DNA of 64,000 bases from positions 1 through 64,000 of the forward strand of contig JACRFD010000086.1 of NCBI GenBank assembly GCA_016218025.1, in the 5' to 3' direction. Position numbers and translations under genes: made by a program. This stretch comes from Ignavibacteriales bacterium. Its GTDB lineage: Bacteria; Bacteroidota; Ignavibacteria; UBA10030; SZUA-254. The notes beneath the pieces are model-generated. The model saw nothing but the letters and a program-made list of their open reading frames with translations, was not told the origin of the DNA and made no database searches. This document shows positions 42,534-53,039 of the stretch, in pieces (positions within the stretch are counted from its first letter, which is position 1; each line of letters begins with the position of its first letter).

Positions 42534-43325
42534 TTACTCGTACCTATCAAGCTTAAACTTTTCACCGAGATACAATCTCCGCGCTTCGGGATCGTTTGCA
42601 AGTGTTTCTGCCGATCCAGATTTTATTATCTTCCCTTCAAATAACAAATACGAACGGTCGGTTATTGAGAGTGTTTCGTGTACATTGTGATCGGTTACAA
42701 GAACGCCGATACCACGGTTTTTCAATCCCTGAACGATGCGCATAATATCTTCCACCGCAATAGGATCGATACCGGCAAACGGCTCATCAAGCAAAATAAA
42801 TTTCGGTCTGGTGGCAAGTGCTCTGGCAATTTCTGTCCGGCGGCGTTCACCTCCAGACAACATATACCCTTTACTTTTCGCAATATGATTCAATCCAAAA
42901 TCATCCAATAACTGCTGGCATCTCTCTTCACGTTCTTTTTTTGAAAGTCCCATCACTTCAAGTATCGCCGTTAAATTATCTTTCACCGTCATTTTTCGGA
43001 ATACCGATGCCTCCTGCGAAAGATATCCGATACCCATCCTTGCCCGCTTATACATCGGCTCTTTGGTGATTTCTGCATTGTTGAAGAAAACTTTTCCTGT
43101 CGTAGGTCTAATCATTCCTACGATCATGTAAAAAGTTGTTGTTTTGCCGGCACCATTCGGACCAAGCAATCCGACTACTTCCCCCTGCCTTACTTCAACA
43201 TTCACGTTGTTTACAACATATCTTTTTTTGTAACGTTTGTATAAACCTTCTGAACGCAGCACTGTTCCATTTGATTCAGAGCCGTTGGTAATTCCGTGTT
43301 CGATATTTGTATTTTCTTCAATCAT
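42534..43325 (-). CDS. lptB: LPS export ABC transporter ATPase
   Basis: 263 residues, ATPase that powers LPS extraction with LptFG. Walker [21 protein letters not shown]-loop [14 protein letters not shown], signature [17 protein letters not shown], Walker [20 protein letters not shown] and switch His in [10 protein letters not shown] are intact. LptB-specific features such as RRLYLGEKF at the end are seen. About 22 extra residues at the N-terminus are unlike LptB, so an internal start is possible. Last gene of the kdsA-to-lptB run; LptF and LptG are elsewhere. Confidence 0.93.
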   Translation of the reverse strand: MIEENTNIEHGITNGSESNGTVLRSEGLYKRYKKRYVVNNVNVEVRQGEVVGLLGPNGAGKTTTFYMIVGMIRPTTGKVFFNNAEITKEPMYKRARMGIGYLSQEASVFRKMTVKDNLTAILEVMGLSKKEREERCQQLLDDFGLNHIAKSKGYMLSGGERRRTEIARALATRPKFILLDEPFAGIDPIAVEDIMRIVQGLKNRGIGVLVTDHNVHETLSITDRSYLLFEGKIIKSGSAETLANDPEARRLYLGEKFKLDRYE

Positions 43326-43365
43326 TCAATTTGAATATACAGTTTATTTCTCAACGATGAAAATA

Positions 43366-44613
43366 TTAATAATCTTTCTTCCAATTGAACTCGGGCAGAT
43401 TGTAATCACTTTCTTTTCCTTTTACCATTTTTTCAGGATAATATTTTCCTTCAACACCCGAGACAGCTTTGATTTTGTCTATTTTACCATCCTTAAAATT
43501 GACAACTATTTCATCACCTGTGGTTAAATTTATCCCGTTCGGTTTTTCATTATCAAAAAGATAATATAAACTGGTAGCGGTTGTTATGACATTTATTCTT
43601 TGAACTTTTTCGTCGGCAAATCTTAAGATTATTTCCTGCCCTGTCATTTGATTGAATCTATTAGTATGAATTGTATCTGCGCGCGATATTGCTACCGCTC
43701 TGCCGCGAATGTAGGCAGTTTCTAATTTTCTTTTTTTCAACTTCAAAAAAATAGTTTCACCCGAAACTTGATTATCTTCATTCTTTCCGGTTTCATACCA
43801 GATGTAAGGTGCTCTGGTAAGATAAATACTATCTGCTTCCGTGTAATAAACACATAACCCTCCCTCACCTGAAACATTTCCTCTTTTTATCTTTACAGAA
43901 TCTGTAGCTATCAGCCGTTCTAGACTATCCTGAAACGACTCAAGCGTTGCGGCAGTAACAACGAGCGTATCCATCTTACCGTCGGATGTGGTATCGATCT
44001 GGATTAGTTTCGGGTTAATAGACATCTTGCTATAATTTATTTTTTTATCATTCTCAAAATGGTTTCCGGTGAGTGTCAGTTTATTCCGACGGTTATTGAT
44101 TATTACATTACCTTCGGCAATAGATTTTTCCGCAGACCTGTAATATGTCAACTCATTTGATGTCAGAACCGTAGCAGTATCTTCCACATAAACATTCCCC
44201 CTGAAGTATGCTTTCTTTTCCCCTGCAAAATATTTCCCGTATGTTGCCTGGAGATGTGTGGTAGGATCTTCAAGCAATACACGTTCAAACATTTCGCCTA
44301 CTTTGTCCTTAGCATAATATGCACCACGTGATCCGACTAATCGCATCGTGTCATCTTTAATCTGAACAACTCCCTCCATTGTAAATCTGTTGGATGTTAA
44401 AAATTGAATTGCCCGATCGCAAGTAACAATCGTGGAGCCATGACGTAATTTTACATTACCAATCAACTGCCGGGCAGTTTCACCATCAATCTCAGTTCCA
44501 ACCAAACTATCGGCATGCTCGATGATCACAACACTGTCTCTGCTTTGAGATATACAGGTTGAAATAAATATGAAATTTAAGATTAAAGCGAACAGGAAAT
44601 ATTTATTTCTCAT
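43366..44613 (-). CDS. lptA: OstA-like LPS transport protein (long LptA type)
   Basis: 415 residues with signal peptide (MRNKYFLFALILNFIFISTCISQ). Repeated beta strands of the OstA/LptA jelly roll: ADSLVGTEIDGETARQLIGNVKLRHGSTIVTCDRAIQF, NRFTMEGVVQIKDDTMRLVG, KKAYFRGNVYVEDTATVLTSNELTYY. It is more than twice the length of E. coli LptA (185), as is usual for OstA_2 proteins of this phylum, so it may span more of the periplasm. Overlaps lptC by 11 bases. Confidence 0.85.
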   Translation of the reverse strand: MRNKYFLFALILNFIFISTCISQSRDSVVIIEHADSLVGTEIDGETARQLIGNVKLRHGSTIVTCDRAIQFLTSNRFTMEGVVQIKDDTMRLVGSRGAYYAKDKVGEMFERVLLEDPTTHLQATYGKYFAGEKKAYFRGNVYVEDTATVLTSNELTYYRSAEKSIAEGNVIINNRRNKLTLTGNHFENDKKINYSKMSINPKLIQIDTTSDGKMDTLVVTAATLESFQDSLERLIATDSVKIKRGNVSGEGGLCVYYTEADSIYLTRAPYIWYETGKNEDNQVSGETIFLKLKKRKLETAYIRGRAVAISRADTIHTNRFNQMTGQEIILRFADEKVQRINVITTATSLYYLFDNEKPNGINLTTGDEIVVNFKDGKIDKIKAVSGVEGKYYPEKMVKGKESDYNLPEFNWKKDY

Positions 44614-45175
44614 TTGTTTTTGCTTTCCCTGTTACTTTGAAGATTGTATAATGCTTCAAACTTTTATCCGATTCGAAACCGTGTCCCTGGATTTGTTCGG
44701 TTGGAGAAGTAATTTCAACATACGCAGGTGTGTGGACTTTTTGTGTGGTATTATTCCAATAAAGATGTTCGGTACGCAGAACTGTACCGCTATCCGATCT
44801 CACCACAACATCGTTGTGCACTTCAAAGTCGTGGTTAATATCATTTACAATCCCGCGGTCGGCGGTAAGAATAGATGTATGCCGTTGTTGATCATCAAAA
44901 AAATCTACAATAACACTTGAATCGAGGTGAGTAATTTTTTTCTCGGAATAAATGGAAATATGCCCAGCCCGCAAAATGCCCGTAGTTTTTCCTGAATCGG
45001 TGAAAGTTATAGTGGAATTCCAGCTTTCCTGTGTCGGGAAGTCGTACCCGAATCTGACTTCCGTTATGGGAGGTTTAACTTTAGATTCACAACCAAAGAA
45101 AATGAAGAAGAGGAATGTATAAATCAAGAATAAGGAGAGAATCTTTCTTTGAATTTTTAATTTTCCCTTTTGCAT
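44603..45175 (-). CDS. lptC: LPS export protein LptC
   Basis: 190 residues; a hydrophobic N-terminal segment ending in FLFFIFFGCES, where Cys could be lipidated (lipoprotein-type LptC as seen in Bacteroidota). The single periplasmic beta-jelly-roll domain (SGKTTGILRAGHISIYSEKKITHLDSSVIVDFFDDQQRHTSILTADRGIVND and VVRSDSGTVLRTEHLYWNNTTQKVHTPAYVEI) is the LptC fold. It bridges LptBFG and LptA. Lies three bases after kdsD and overlaps lptA. Confidence 0.88.
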   Translation of the reverse strand: MQKGKLKIQRKILSLFLIYTFLFFIFFGCESKVKPPITEVRFGYDFPTQESWNSTITFTDSGKTTGILRAGHISIYSEKKITHLDSSVIVDFFDDQQRHTSILTADRGIVNDINHDFEVHNDVVVRSDSGTVLRTEHLYWNNTTQKVHTPAYVEITSPTEQIQGHGFESDKSLKHYTIFKVTGKAKTNEK

Positions 45176-45178
45176 CGA

Positions 45179-46165
45179 TTATTGGTTTTCTCCGCCGAGA
45201 CCCATCGCAACAAGTTCATGAAGATGTATCATGCCGATTGGTTTGTGCAATTCATCAACAACGATAAGCTGTGTAATTTTGTGTGCTTCCATCTCTTGAA
45301 GAGCGACCGCCGCAAGCATCTCTTTTGAGATAGTTTTTGGATTTTTTGTCATCATCATTTCGGCGGTTAGATTAGTAAGATCGGTGGTTTTTTGAAGCAA
45401 TCTTCTCAAGTCACCATCGGTTATTATTCCTAACAATTTACCCGAATCATCAATAACGCATGTGGCACCAAGCCGTTTGGATGTCATTTCCAAAATTGCA
45501 TCGCGTGAAGGAACTTTCGAGTGAACAATCGGGACGGCATTTCCTGCAGCCATCATCTCTTCAATTTTTAAAAGGAGTCTTTTGCCGAGATGTCCACCAG
45601 GATGATACAATGCAAAATCTTCTGCGGTAAAATTTCTCTTCTCGAGCAAAGCAATTGCAAGTGCGTCACCCATTGCCATAGTGGCAGTTGTTGATGATGT
45701 TGGTGCAAGGTCGTGGGGGCATGCTTCCTCTTTCACTCCGACATCCAGAATAATATCTGATTCCAGAGCAAGAGCAGAATTTAGATTACCGACCATCGAG
45801 ATCAGCGGAATACCCACCCTTTTGAAAAGAGGAATAAGAGGTTTCAACTCCGGTGTATTTCCACTTTTCGAAATACAGATCACTACATCTTCTTTCCTCA
45901 CCATACCGAAATCACCATGAACGGCATCGGTTGGATGAAGATACATTGCGGGAGTTCCGGTTGAATTGAGCGTTGCAACTATTTTTCGAGCTACAATTCC
46001 CGATTTACCCATGCCCGTAATAACAACTCTGCCTTTAGAAGCGCAAATTATTTCAACAGCTTTTGCAAAGTTACTATCGATATGCGATTCAAGCTCCGCA
46101 ACCGCCGCCGCTTCTATCCTTATGACGGCCTTACCTTTTTGAATTATGGTCTTAGAATCTATCAT
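45179..46165 (-). CDS. kdsD: D-arabinose-5-phosphate isomerase
   Basis: 328 residues. SIS domain (about 35-170; GRVVITGMGKSGIVARKIVATLNSTGTPAMYLHPTDAVHGDFGMV, ISKSGNTPE) and two CBS domains (about 205-320; MMTKNPKTISKEMLAAVALQEMEAHKITQLIVVDE). Makes arabinose 5-phosphate from ribulose 5-phosphate for Kdo. Start overlaps kdsC by ATGA. Full length compared with E. coli KdsD (328). Confidence 0.95.
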   Translation of the reverse strand: MIDSKTIIQKGKAVIRIEAAAVAELESHIDSNFAKAVEIICASKGRVVITGMGKSGIVARKIVATLNSTGTPAMYLHPTDAVHGDFGMVRKEDVVICISKSGNTPELKPLIPLFKRVGIPLISMVGNLNSALALESDIILDVGVKEEACPHDLAPTSSTTATMAMGDALAIALLEKRNFTAEDFALYHPGGHLGKRLLLKIEEMMAAGNAVPIVHSKVPSRDAILEMTSKRLGATCVIDDSGKLLGIITDGDLRRLLQKTTDLTNLTAEMMMTKNPKTISKEMLAAVALQEMEAHKITQLIVVDELHKPIGMIHLHELVAMGLGGENQ

Positions 46166-46680
46166 AATAGTTTTTTCGCCTCTAAAATTAGATCGAGTAC
46201 TTCACGCACTGCACCGCGGCCGCCATCAACTTCTGTAATATAATCCACTTCATCCCTTACACGTATCATCGCATCTGCGGGTGTAGCACTAAACCCGACT
46301 TTCCGCAATAACGGCAAATCAAATTCATCATCCCCGATGAAGCAAACTTCATCATACTCCAATTTGTATTTTTTCTTGATCTGTTGAAATACAGTCAGCT
46401 TATCTTCATCTCCTTGATAAACATCTGCAATTTCCAATCGGCTCGCACGGATTGTGGTTACTTTTGAAACACGCCCTGAAATAATTGAAAAGAGCAACCC
46501 TTTTCTCCTTGCTCTGAAAATACCGTAGCCATCGTGTACATTAAAGCGTTTAAATTCAGTTTCATCGGAACCGAGAATGATTGACCCGTCGGTTAAAACG
46601 CCGTCAACATCTAACACTACCATGCGGATTTTTTTCAACTTATTTCTCAATCGGGCGGAGATACTTTTACTTGTTTTCAA
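46162..46680 (-). CDS. kdsC: 3-deoxy-D-manno-octulosonate 8-phosphate phosphatase
   Basis: 172 residues, C0-type HAD phosphatase forming a tetramer. Catalytic DVDGVLTDGSIIL (Asp pair 24/26), ISGR (Ser), and GDDEFDLPLLRKVGFSATPADA are present. It removes phosphate from Kdo-8-P. Overlaps kdsA by 14 bases and kdsD by four, a tightly coupled set. Confidence 0.94.
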   Translation of the reverse strand: MKTSKSISARLRNKLKKIRMVVLDVDGVLTDGSIILGSDETEFKRFNVHDGYGIFRARRKGLLFSIISGRVSKVTTIRASRLEIADVYQGDEDKLTVFQQIKKKYKLEYDEVCFIGDDEFDLPLLRKVGFSATPADAMIRVRDEVDYITEVDGGRGAVREVLDLILEAKKLL

Positions 46681-47494
46681 TTTTATCTTTCACAATTCTA
46701 TCTATTGGCATGATCTGTTTGATTAAATCCTCGACGCAGTTTAATTTAAGCTGACTGCCCGCATCGCTCAGGGCACGCTTCGGATCGGGATGTGTTTCAA
46801 TGAATAAACCGTCTATCCCCACCGCAACACCTGCACGTGCAATCGGAAAAATAAATTCCGGTTGACCCGCAGTTTGATTTTTTCCTGCACCGGGAAGTTG
46901 AACCGAGTGCGTTGCATCTAAAATTACAGGATAACCGAGCGACCGCATTATAACAAGTGAACGCATATCCACAACAAGATTATTATAACCGAATGTGGCT
47001 CCTCTTTCCGTTAGCAATATTTTCTTATTTCCCGTCATCAAAACCTTTTCGGCTGAATGCTTCATGTCACCGGGTGCCATGAATTGACCTTTTTTAATAT
47101 TCACTGTCTTTCCGCTTCGTCCTGCGGCTTGGAGCAACTCGGTTTGCCTGCAAAGGAATGCCGGTATCTGGATTACATCCGCAACTCCCGATATCGCTTC
47201 TATTTCTTCTTCAGTATGAACATCGGTAAGAAGAGGAATTTCGAATTCATTCTTTACGTCGCTAAGAATCGATAATGCTTTTTCAAAGCCGATTGTTGAA
47301 AAAGATTTTCCGCTTGTCCGGTTAGCTTTTTTGTATGATGCTTTAAATATGAAAGGGAGTTTATATTTCCGCGTGAGCTTATCGAGATGTTTTGCAATCT
47401 TGAATGTGATCTCCCGGTTTTCAACTACGCAGGGACCTGCAATGAGTACAACCTTATTACCTCCGCCGATTGTTAAATTAGCTAAATATGCCAT
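46667..47494 (-). CDS. kdsA: 3-deoxy-8-phosphooctulonate synthase
   Basis: 275 residues. Condenses phosphoenolpyruvate with arabinose 5-phosphate. VVLIAGPCVVENREITFKIAKHLDKL, FKASYKKANRTSGKSF, LLTDVHTEEE, IQIPAFLCRQTELLQAAG, TERGATFGYNNLVVDMRSL and DATHSVQLPG are all diagnostic. First gene of the envelope run kdsA-kdsC-kdsD-lptC-lptA-lptB on the minus strand, which together makes Kdo and builds the LPS export bridge. Confidence 0.95.
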   Translation of the reverse strand: MAYLANLTIGGGNKVVLIAGPCVVENREITFKIAKHLDKLTRKYKLPFIFKASYKKANRTSGKSFSTIGFEKALSILSDVKNEFEIPLLTDVHTEEEIEAISGVADVIQIPAFLCRQTELLQAAGRSGKTVNIKKGQFMAPGDMKHSAEKVLMTGNKKILLTERGATFGYNNLVVDMRSLVIMRSLGYPVILDATHSVQLPGAGKNQTAGQPEFIFPIARAGVAVGIDGLFIETHPDPKRALSDAGSQLKLNCVEDLIKQIMPIDRIVKDKIENK

Positions 47495-47591
47495 TCTATT
47501 TAATAAAATATTGAATGGCTAAAATTACGAAAAAATTGGATGAGAGGCAATCGAATTATTATATGCGATTATAAGATACCATTAAATAGAA

Positions 47592-47628
47592 AACTCTCGA
47601 ATCAATCTTCATTTAAGATTCGAGAGTT
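47592..47628 (-). terminator. 12-bp hairpin after the M6 protease gene
   Basis: AACTCTCGAATC (47592-47603) and GATTCGAGAGTT (47617-47628) pair perfectly over a 13-base loop, 18 bp past the protease stop. On the minus strand TTCTATTTAATGG follows, a weak T-rich tail. Likely terminator. Confidence 0.65.
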
Positions 47629-47645
47629 GACTAAAAACAACATAT

Positions 47646-50600
47646 TTATTTTAGTATGATCATTTTCCGAACCTGAACAAAAGAAGGAGTGTTTTCAAGA
47701 GTCGGATATGCTTCCATCTTATAGAAATAGACTCCGCTTGCTCCTGAACTTGTTCCGAGATAATTCATACTGAATTCAATCTCTTTGAACCCCGCCTCTT
47801 GGACAGCATTTAATAAAGTCACAATTTCTTGTCCGATCAAGTTATAAATTTTAATGACTACCCTGCTTTGTGCAGGCAGTTGATATTTAATTTTTGTTTC
47901 CGGATTAAAAGGGTTTGGATAATTTTGTTCAAGATTATAATATCTGGGTAATGATTCATTTTTTCGAACAAGATAAATATTATCATTTACCATATTCTCG
48001 ATAAGAATTTTGCCTTCATTTCGAAGAAGTATTTTTTTACTTTCAATCTCTAAATAAACATCGTTTTCTATATTCCACCCATACCATTTAACCTGTATGG
48101 GGGGCTTTCCGCCACTTATATTTATTTTTAATTTATCTTTATGTAAGAATGAAGAAATATTTTTTTGATCTGAATAACGGACATCGAAAATGGGGGGTGG
48201 TGGACATGGGGGCATTTCATATTGATCCAAATCTAATTTTTCATCCTCGAGAATAAAATAAATTTTTCTGATATTACCTAAAACATCCGAAAAATTTAAT
48301 CCGGCAACATTTGTATATTCTTTTCCAAAATTACTTTCCAAATCAAATAATTTATTGACGTTAGTTTGGGTAATCATATCGGTTTGATTATTTACACCAC
48401 TATTCATAATTAATTGTCCATCGCAAGATGCCTTTAGCCAGTAACCTAAGCCAGGTATTAGAGCAGTTGTGTTAAAATAACCTGTGGGATTTGTATAACC
48501 GATCAAATCAGAATTCAACTTCATCGGTGATATAGCAGTGACATTAAGTTTAGTTACATCGTACGACAAAGAACCAATTAAATTCCAACCCTGTTTCAAA
48601 CCAACTGTATCGGATGCAACTACATCACCCGTCAAAATTATTGCCTTAGAACTATCTAACTTTATCCAATAACCTTTTCCTAATTTGAGGGTATCTTCCG
48701 GAGAGTAACCATCGGAAAATTCAAACGCAGGCTGGGTTATATCCATCGAAATAGCCGATGAAGTTAAATTTTTATTGCCAAATGGTACAGAAAATAGGTT
48801 CCATCCTTGATCAAAACTCATATTCAATCCGGAAATATCTATAAAAGCTGGAAGAAAAAATTCATCATAATCCGGATCGTTTGAATTGATTTTAATATCT
48901 GTGTTATACGAACCATAATTCGCATAAGCATTTATCACCACTTTGAATGTATCGGAACCTCCAGGAAGAATCGTACTCGATCTTGGATTAATGTCCGAAA
49001 TAACAGCAGGTCTTAGTGTAAGTTTTTGGACATAAATTCCACTTTTTATATCCAGAAATAATTCATCTGCGGTCGGATATGAAGAAACGAGTGATTTCCC
49101 TTCAATCTTTCCAAAACCTGGTTGACTGGATATAGAAGCAGTATGAAAAATTGCATCGATGGAAAATCCTAATGAAAAATAATAATAATAATTTTGCATT
49201 AAATTCAGGTTTATATATCCACTTGAAAGATAATGTTGTGAGGTATCATTCACGTACATCGTTGATTGCCAGATACGTGTATATTTTCCTGTCTTTGTTT
49301 CAGATCGATAAATACTGAATGTAACTTCTTGTGGCATTTCTATTTTAATAAGAGAGCTAAATTCATGGAGAATTTGGCATGATGAGAAAGTGTAAATATT
49401 TCCGTATGAAATTTTTCTATTCCCCCACCAATATTTTGTTAGCCCGATTTCAAACTCCCTTCCTTCAAGTGATGTGGATACTTCTAATGTCCCTAATCCT
49501 TGATTTGAAACAACAAATTGGGAAATGGATGAATCGCCTCTTGTCAACAAAAGATTGATGGGAGTCGGATTAAAGACAATCCTAGGACGATGAATTACAT
49601 TACCATATACTTGTAACCGAATAATTGAATCAATCAAATCATTACTCTTAATCTCTATATAAGAATTGAATGGACCAATTTCTACTGGCTTTATTTTGAG
49701 CTTTATCGCTCTAGTGCTCTTGGGAGGAATTTGATATGAAGATGAATCCGGATTAATCAGATTATTTCCTGAAATTAACGATGCAATATTTAGGAATTTA
49801 GAACCAATATTGCGAACCCCCAATTCAAATTCACTGATTTCATTGTAGTAGGTTGTTCCATAATCAATTTCGCTGGCAGATATCGAGATGTTTGGTTCAT
49901 CTCTAACTACATATATTAAATCTATTGGAATAGCACCTTCATCCGGATCATTACTTATAATAAAAGTTTTAGCCTCCTTAGTAGAAGGTACTTCTATATT
50001 AGGGTCAAAGATAAAAGAAACTATTGCACTATCTCCCGATTGTATAACTCCGTGTGAGGGAAGAGTCGAGACCCAGGTAGGTACTGTCATAATTTCGATC
50101 GCTAAATTTTGTTCTGGAATAGAATAATTATGAGAAATGTTCAAACCAATATTTCTTTGCTGATTTTGAATTCCTTTCCTACCATTCAACCCATCTGCCA
50201 TATACAAATATTGAAATTTAATTCTCCCATCTTTGTTAAGGATGATTTCCATCGTATACATTGAAGTATCAACAAAGCTCCTTTTCCAATCATTGAATTG
50301 CACAATGAACATTCCGTTCGTTGTATCTGAAAAATAATATGCTATCCCTGGCGACATATCTGCACCGAGAATGCAAATGATGCTCGGAGGATTCCATTCA
50401 CTTGGGAAACCATCAAAAAATGGAACCCACCAACCATCCATTGTAAACGATATAAAACCAGATGCATTTATTGATACCCTTGAAAACACCGAGTCATAGA
50501 AAGGGAAATTAAAACCAATCGGTATATAGCCCGAAGAGCCATAGGGTACGATATTTACACTAGTTCCGACCTTTGAAATATCTATCCAATTAAAATTAGT

Positions 50601-52235
50601 GCCAAACGAATCTCGCGAACTGACCCATGTATAACCAAATGCATCCGGACCTCCTCCGGCAATATCCGTTGTACCTCTGGATACCGAGTTTAAACCGTTA
50701 ATATTACTGTTTTGAGGAATTGAAAATTCAAGCTCACCTTCACCAATATTTTTTATCGTGACACTACTTCTCACTGTATCACCTGCCGATATATTCCCTT
50801 CGATTTTTCTCTGTGATACTCTGATATCAGGTGGTATAACCTCGACATAGAAATCGGCAGTCATTATAAATCCAGAATTGCTGATATTTTTTATGCGTAC
50901 TGAAGTTTTTTTATCGGAATAACTTCTGCTATTTGGTATAGAAGTGAAACTGAATTCCCTGTTTCCAGTGGACCCCGGATAAAGATCTCCATTATCACCC
51001 CAACTGGTATTTTTTTCTAAATCCCAATTACCATCAGCTTGCTCTAAGGCAACAAGGTAATGTCCATTAGATGTATAACCTGGATACCACTGATTATCAT
51101 TACCGACCTGATATTCATCAATATGATAAACACATAATCCTGCTGAAGGTAAGTAACTATCGAAACCGATAGACTGACGATTTTCAACCAAAAAATATTC
51201 GTTCTGATAATTTCCTTCAGTCCATAGACGATATACAACAGCTTGATTATTAACTGCAGGAATTTCTATATTCATAGAATCTTGGTGAAGATCAACCGGT
51301 GTAAGTAAACCCATCTTGTACCTTGACCATGCATCGGGGTGTGATGGGGAATCGCCTAAATAACCTCCCCAACTCCCAGAAGCCATTAAACTCCACATCC
51401 CAAGACCATTTGAATCATGTCCGTAATCATACAAATCAGGAAGGCCGAATATTGCATGACCCGCCTCGTGTGCGTAAACACCACAGGTCATGTCACCGGG
51501 CGTACCCCAATACTCAGGTTCCATCGAATATCTTTGGACATAAACACCATCTAAATATTGAGGCGATGAAGTAGACCAAGCATGCGACCAAATATCTGTT
51601 GATCTGCCTGTATATTCTGCACCAGGTCCGGCGTGAACAATAAATAGTGCATCTACATATGAATCATGATCATTATCATAAAGTGAAAAATCAACTATCC
51701 CGTTGACAGCAGCAACAGCATCTTCGGTAAGTTTTTGTGCATTTTGTGGATAGGAACCAAAACCATTCTGATCATTTACATAATAACTGTAATTCTGAGG
51801 AGCATTGATCCAGCCAACACTACTGGGGAAATTCACCGTAACTATGTCGATGGTACCATACGACACTTCATCGAAATATTTTCGCATTGTTGAACCTGAC
51901 TTTCCAAATGCGAGAGAGTCAAAAAAAACAGGATTAACTGTTGATTGATTGTCGGTGAATCGAACCAATATCACAAGTGCCCTTATTTCATTTACGTTAT
52001 CGTAAATTCTATCGCCAGAGTTCAATGACTCGATAACATTTTTTGAGAAAGGAGCATTAATCCCACGCCTCAAAGCATCATCTTTGTTAGCAAGATGATA
52101 TGGTAATGAAATTTTTCCAGATTTTATCATCTCTTGAACACGAGGATGCGGTGGAATAGACCCAATAGCGACGGAATGAATAAAAGAAATTGAAACTATG
52201 ATCGACAAAATAAGATACAAAAAATATTTTTTCAT
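47646..52235 (-). CDS. Secreted M6-type metalloprotease with T9SS sorting domain
   Basis: 1529 residues from the ATG at 52235 (GGAGAG upstream; a TTG four codons earlier is not supported). Signal peptide; propeptide; M6 peptidase domain (about 60-450) with zinc motif AHEAGHAIFGLPDLYD near 250-265; choice-of-anchor/Ig-like repeats (PDIRVSQRKIEGNISAGDTVRSSVTIKNIGEGELEFSIP; EPNISISASEIDYGTTYYNE); a linker rich in proline; and a C-terminal sorting domain NYPNPFNPETKIKYQLP...GVYFYKMEA. An immune-inhibitor-A-like exported protease, anchored or released by T9SS. Monocistronic. Confidence 0.88.
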   Translation of the reverse strand: MKKYFLYLILSIIVSISFIHSVAIGSIPPHPRVQEMIKSGKISLPYHLANKDDALRRGINAPFSKNVIESLNSGDRIYDNVNEIRALVILVRFTDNQSTVNPVFFDSLAFGKSGSTMRKYFDEVSYGTIDIVTVNFPSSVGWINAPQNYSYYVNDQNGFGSYPQNAQKLTEDAVAAVNGIVDFSLYDNDHDSYVDALFIVHAGPGAEYTGRSTDIWSHAWSTSSPQYLDGVYVQRYSMEPEYWGTPGDMTCGVYAHEAGHAIFGLPDLYDYGHDSNGLGMWSLMASGSWGGYLGDSPSHPDAWSRYKMGLLTPVDLHQDSMNIEIPAVNNQAVVYRLWTEGNYQNEYFLVENRQSIGFDSYLPSAGLCVYHIDEYQVGNDNQWYPGYTSNGHYLVALEQADGNWDLEKNTSWGDNGDLYPGSTGNREFSFTSIPNSRSYSDKKTSVRIKNISNSGFIMTADFYVEVIPPDIRVSQRKIEGNISAGDTVRSSVTIKNIGEGELEFSIPQNSNINGLNSVSRGTTDIAGGGPDAFGYTWVSSRDSFGTNFNWIDISKVGTSVNIVPYGSSGYIPIGFNFPFYDSVFSRVSINASGFISFTMDGWWVPFFDGFPSEWNPPSIICILGADMSPGIAYYFSDTTNGMFIVQFNDWKRSFVDTSMYTMEIILNKDGRIKFQYLYMADGLNGRKGIQNQQRNIGLNISHNYSIPEQNLAIEIMTVPTWVSTLPSHGVIQSGDSAIVSFIFDPNIEVPSTKEAKTFIISNDPDEGAIPIDLIYVVRDEPNISISASEIDYGTTYYNEISEFELGVRNIGSKFLNIASLISGNNLINPDSSSYQIPPKSTRAIKLKIKPVEIGPFNSYIEIKSNDLIDSIIRLQVYGNVIHRPRIVFNPTPINLLLTRGDSSISQFVVSNQGLGTLEVSTSLEGREFEIGLTKYWWGNRKISYGNIYTFSSCQILHEFSSLIKIEMPQEVTFSIYRSETKTGKYTRIWQSTMYVNDTSQHYLSSGYINLNLMQNYYYYFSLGFSIDAIFHTASISSQPGFGKIEGKSLVSSYPTADELFLDIKSGIYVQKLTLRPAVISDINPRSSTILPGGSDTFKVVINAYANYGSYNTDIKINSNDPDYDEFFLPAFIDISGLNMSFDQGWNLFSVPFGNKNLTSSAISMDITQPAFEFSDGYSPEDTLKLGKGYWIKLDSSKAIILTGDVVASDTVGLKQGWNLIGSLSYDVTKLNVTAISPMKLNSDLIGYTNPTGYFNTTALIPGLGYWLKASCDGQLIMNSGVNNQTDMITQTNVNKLFDLESNFGKEYTNVAGLNFSDVLGNIRKIYFILEDEKLDLDQYEMPPCPPPPIFDVRYSDQKNISSFLHKDKLKINISGGKPPIQVKWYGWNIENDVYLEIESKKILLRNEGKILIENMVNDNIYLVRKNESLPRYYNLEQNYPNPFNPETKIKYQLPAQSRVVIKIYNLIGQEIVTLLNAVQEAGFKEIEFSMNYLGTSSGASGVYFYKMEAYPTLENTPSFVQVRKMIILK

Positions 52236-52364
52236 ATTACTCTCCAAAATATGTTATGATCAAATATCTATCTCGGGAAAACAAGGCAAGATACCTTAGA
52301 TGCCCAACCCATTCTATGGTACAAAAGAGCGAGGTAAATGTCAAGCTTTAATCTCTTTGCAACC

Positions 52365-53039
52365 CTATTGCCATACATTGTTTTTCCCGATTTGCTCTAT
52401 TTCCAAACATTCCAATATTCTTTTTGAATAACCTTTGTCAACAGCGGAGATCATTGAGCGTCCAAGATTCTCAAGCGTGCAGATATACTTTGGGAAAATG
52501 AGATTTAAAACAGGATACAATGGTGCAAGAATTTTGGCAAAAGTCTGAGTGTTCTTCAAACCCGCTATCGGCTTAATAAATCCGGGTCTAAAGGCGTATA
52601 CCGACTTGAATGGCAGCTTCCTCAGATCGTTCTCTGTTTTTCCCTTCACTCGCGCCCACATGATGCGGCCCTTTTCACTGCTGTCGGTTCCAACTCCTGA
52701 CACATAACAAAAAACCATTTCGGGATTAAGCCGCGATAACGTTTGCGCTGCCGCCAGAGTCAGGTCATAAGTAAGCCGACGATATTCTTCCTCTTTCTTT
52801 CCAACTGATGTAACTCCAAGACAGAAAAAGCATGCGTTATAACCGCTTAAATTATTTTCAATCTTTGTGTAGTCATAAAAATCAGTATGCAATAACTCAG
52901 TCAATTTTTTATGCTGAATATTACACGATCTTCTGCCGACTACAAGTATTGAATCTACCGCCGCATCGTTTAACGCCTCGTGAAGAACTCCCTCACCCAC
53001 CATACCTGTTGCACCAAAAATAATTGCTTTAATGCTCAT
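52365..53039 (-). CDS. NAD(P)-binding oxidoreductase / epimerase-like protein
   Basis: 224 residues with an atypical short-chain dehydrogenase fold. Dinucleotide motif IIFGATGMVGEGVLHEAL (about 5-22), ACFFCLGVTSVGKKEEEYRRLTYDLTLAAAQTL, and VYAFRPGFIKP. Family pattern resembles NAD(P)H-binding proteins related to TIP30/HTATIP2. The classical YxxxK is replaced (FCYVSGVGTDSSEKGR), so a catalytic role is unsure. Overlaps the upstream hydrolase gene by ATGA, last gene of a small operon. Confidence 0.8.
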   Translation of the reverse strand: MSIKAIIFGATGMVGEGVLHEALNDAAVDSILVVGRRSCNIQHKKLTELLHTDFYDYTKIENNLSGYNACFFCLGVTSVGKKEEEYRRLTYDLTLAAAQTLSRLNPEMVFCYVSGVGTDSSEKGRIMWARVKGKTENDLRKLPFKSVYAFRPGFIKPIAGLKNTQTFAKILAPLYPVLNLIFPKYICTLENLGRSMISAVDKGYSKRILECLEIEQIGKNNVWQ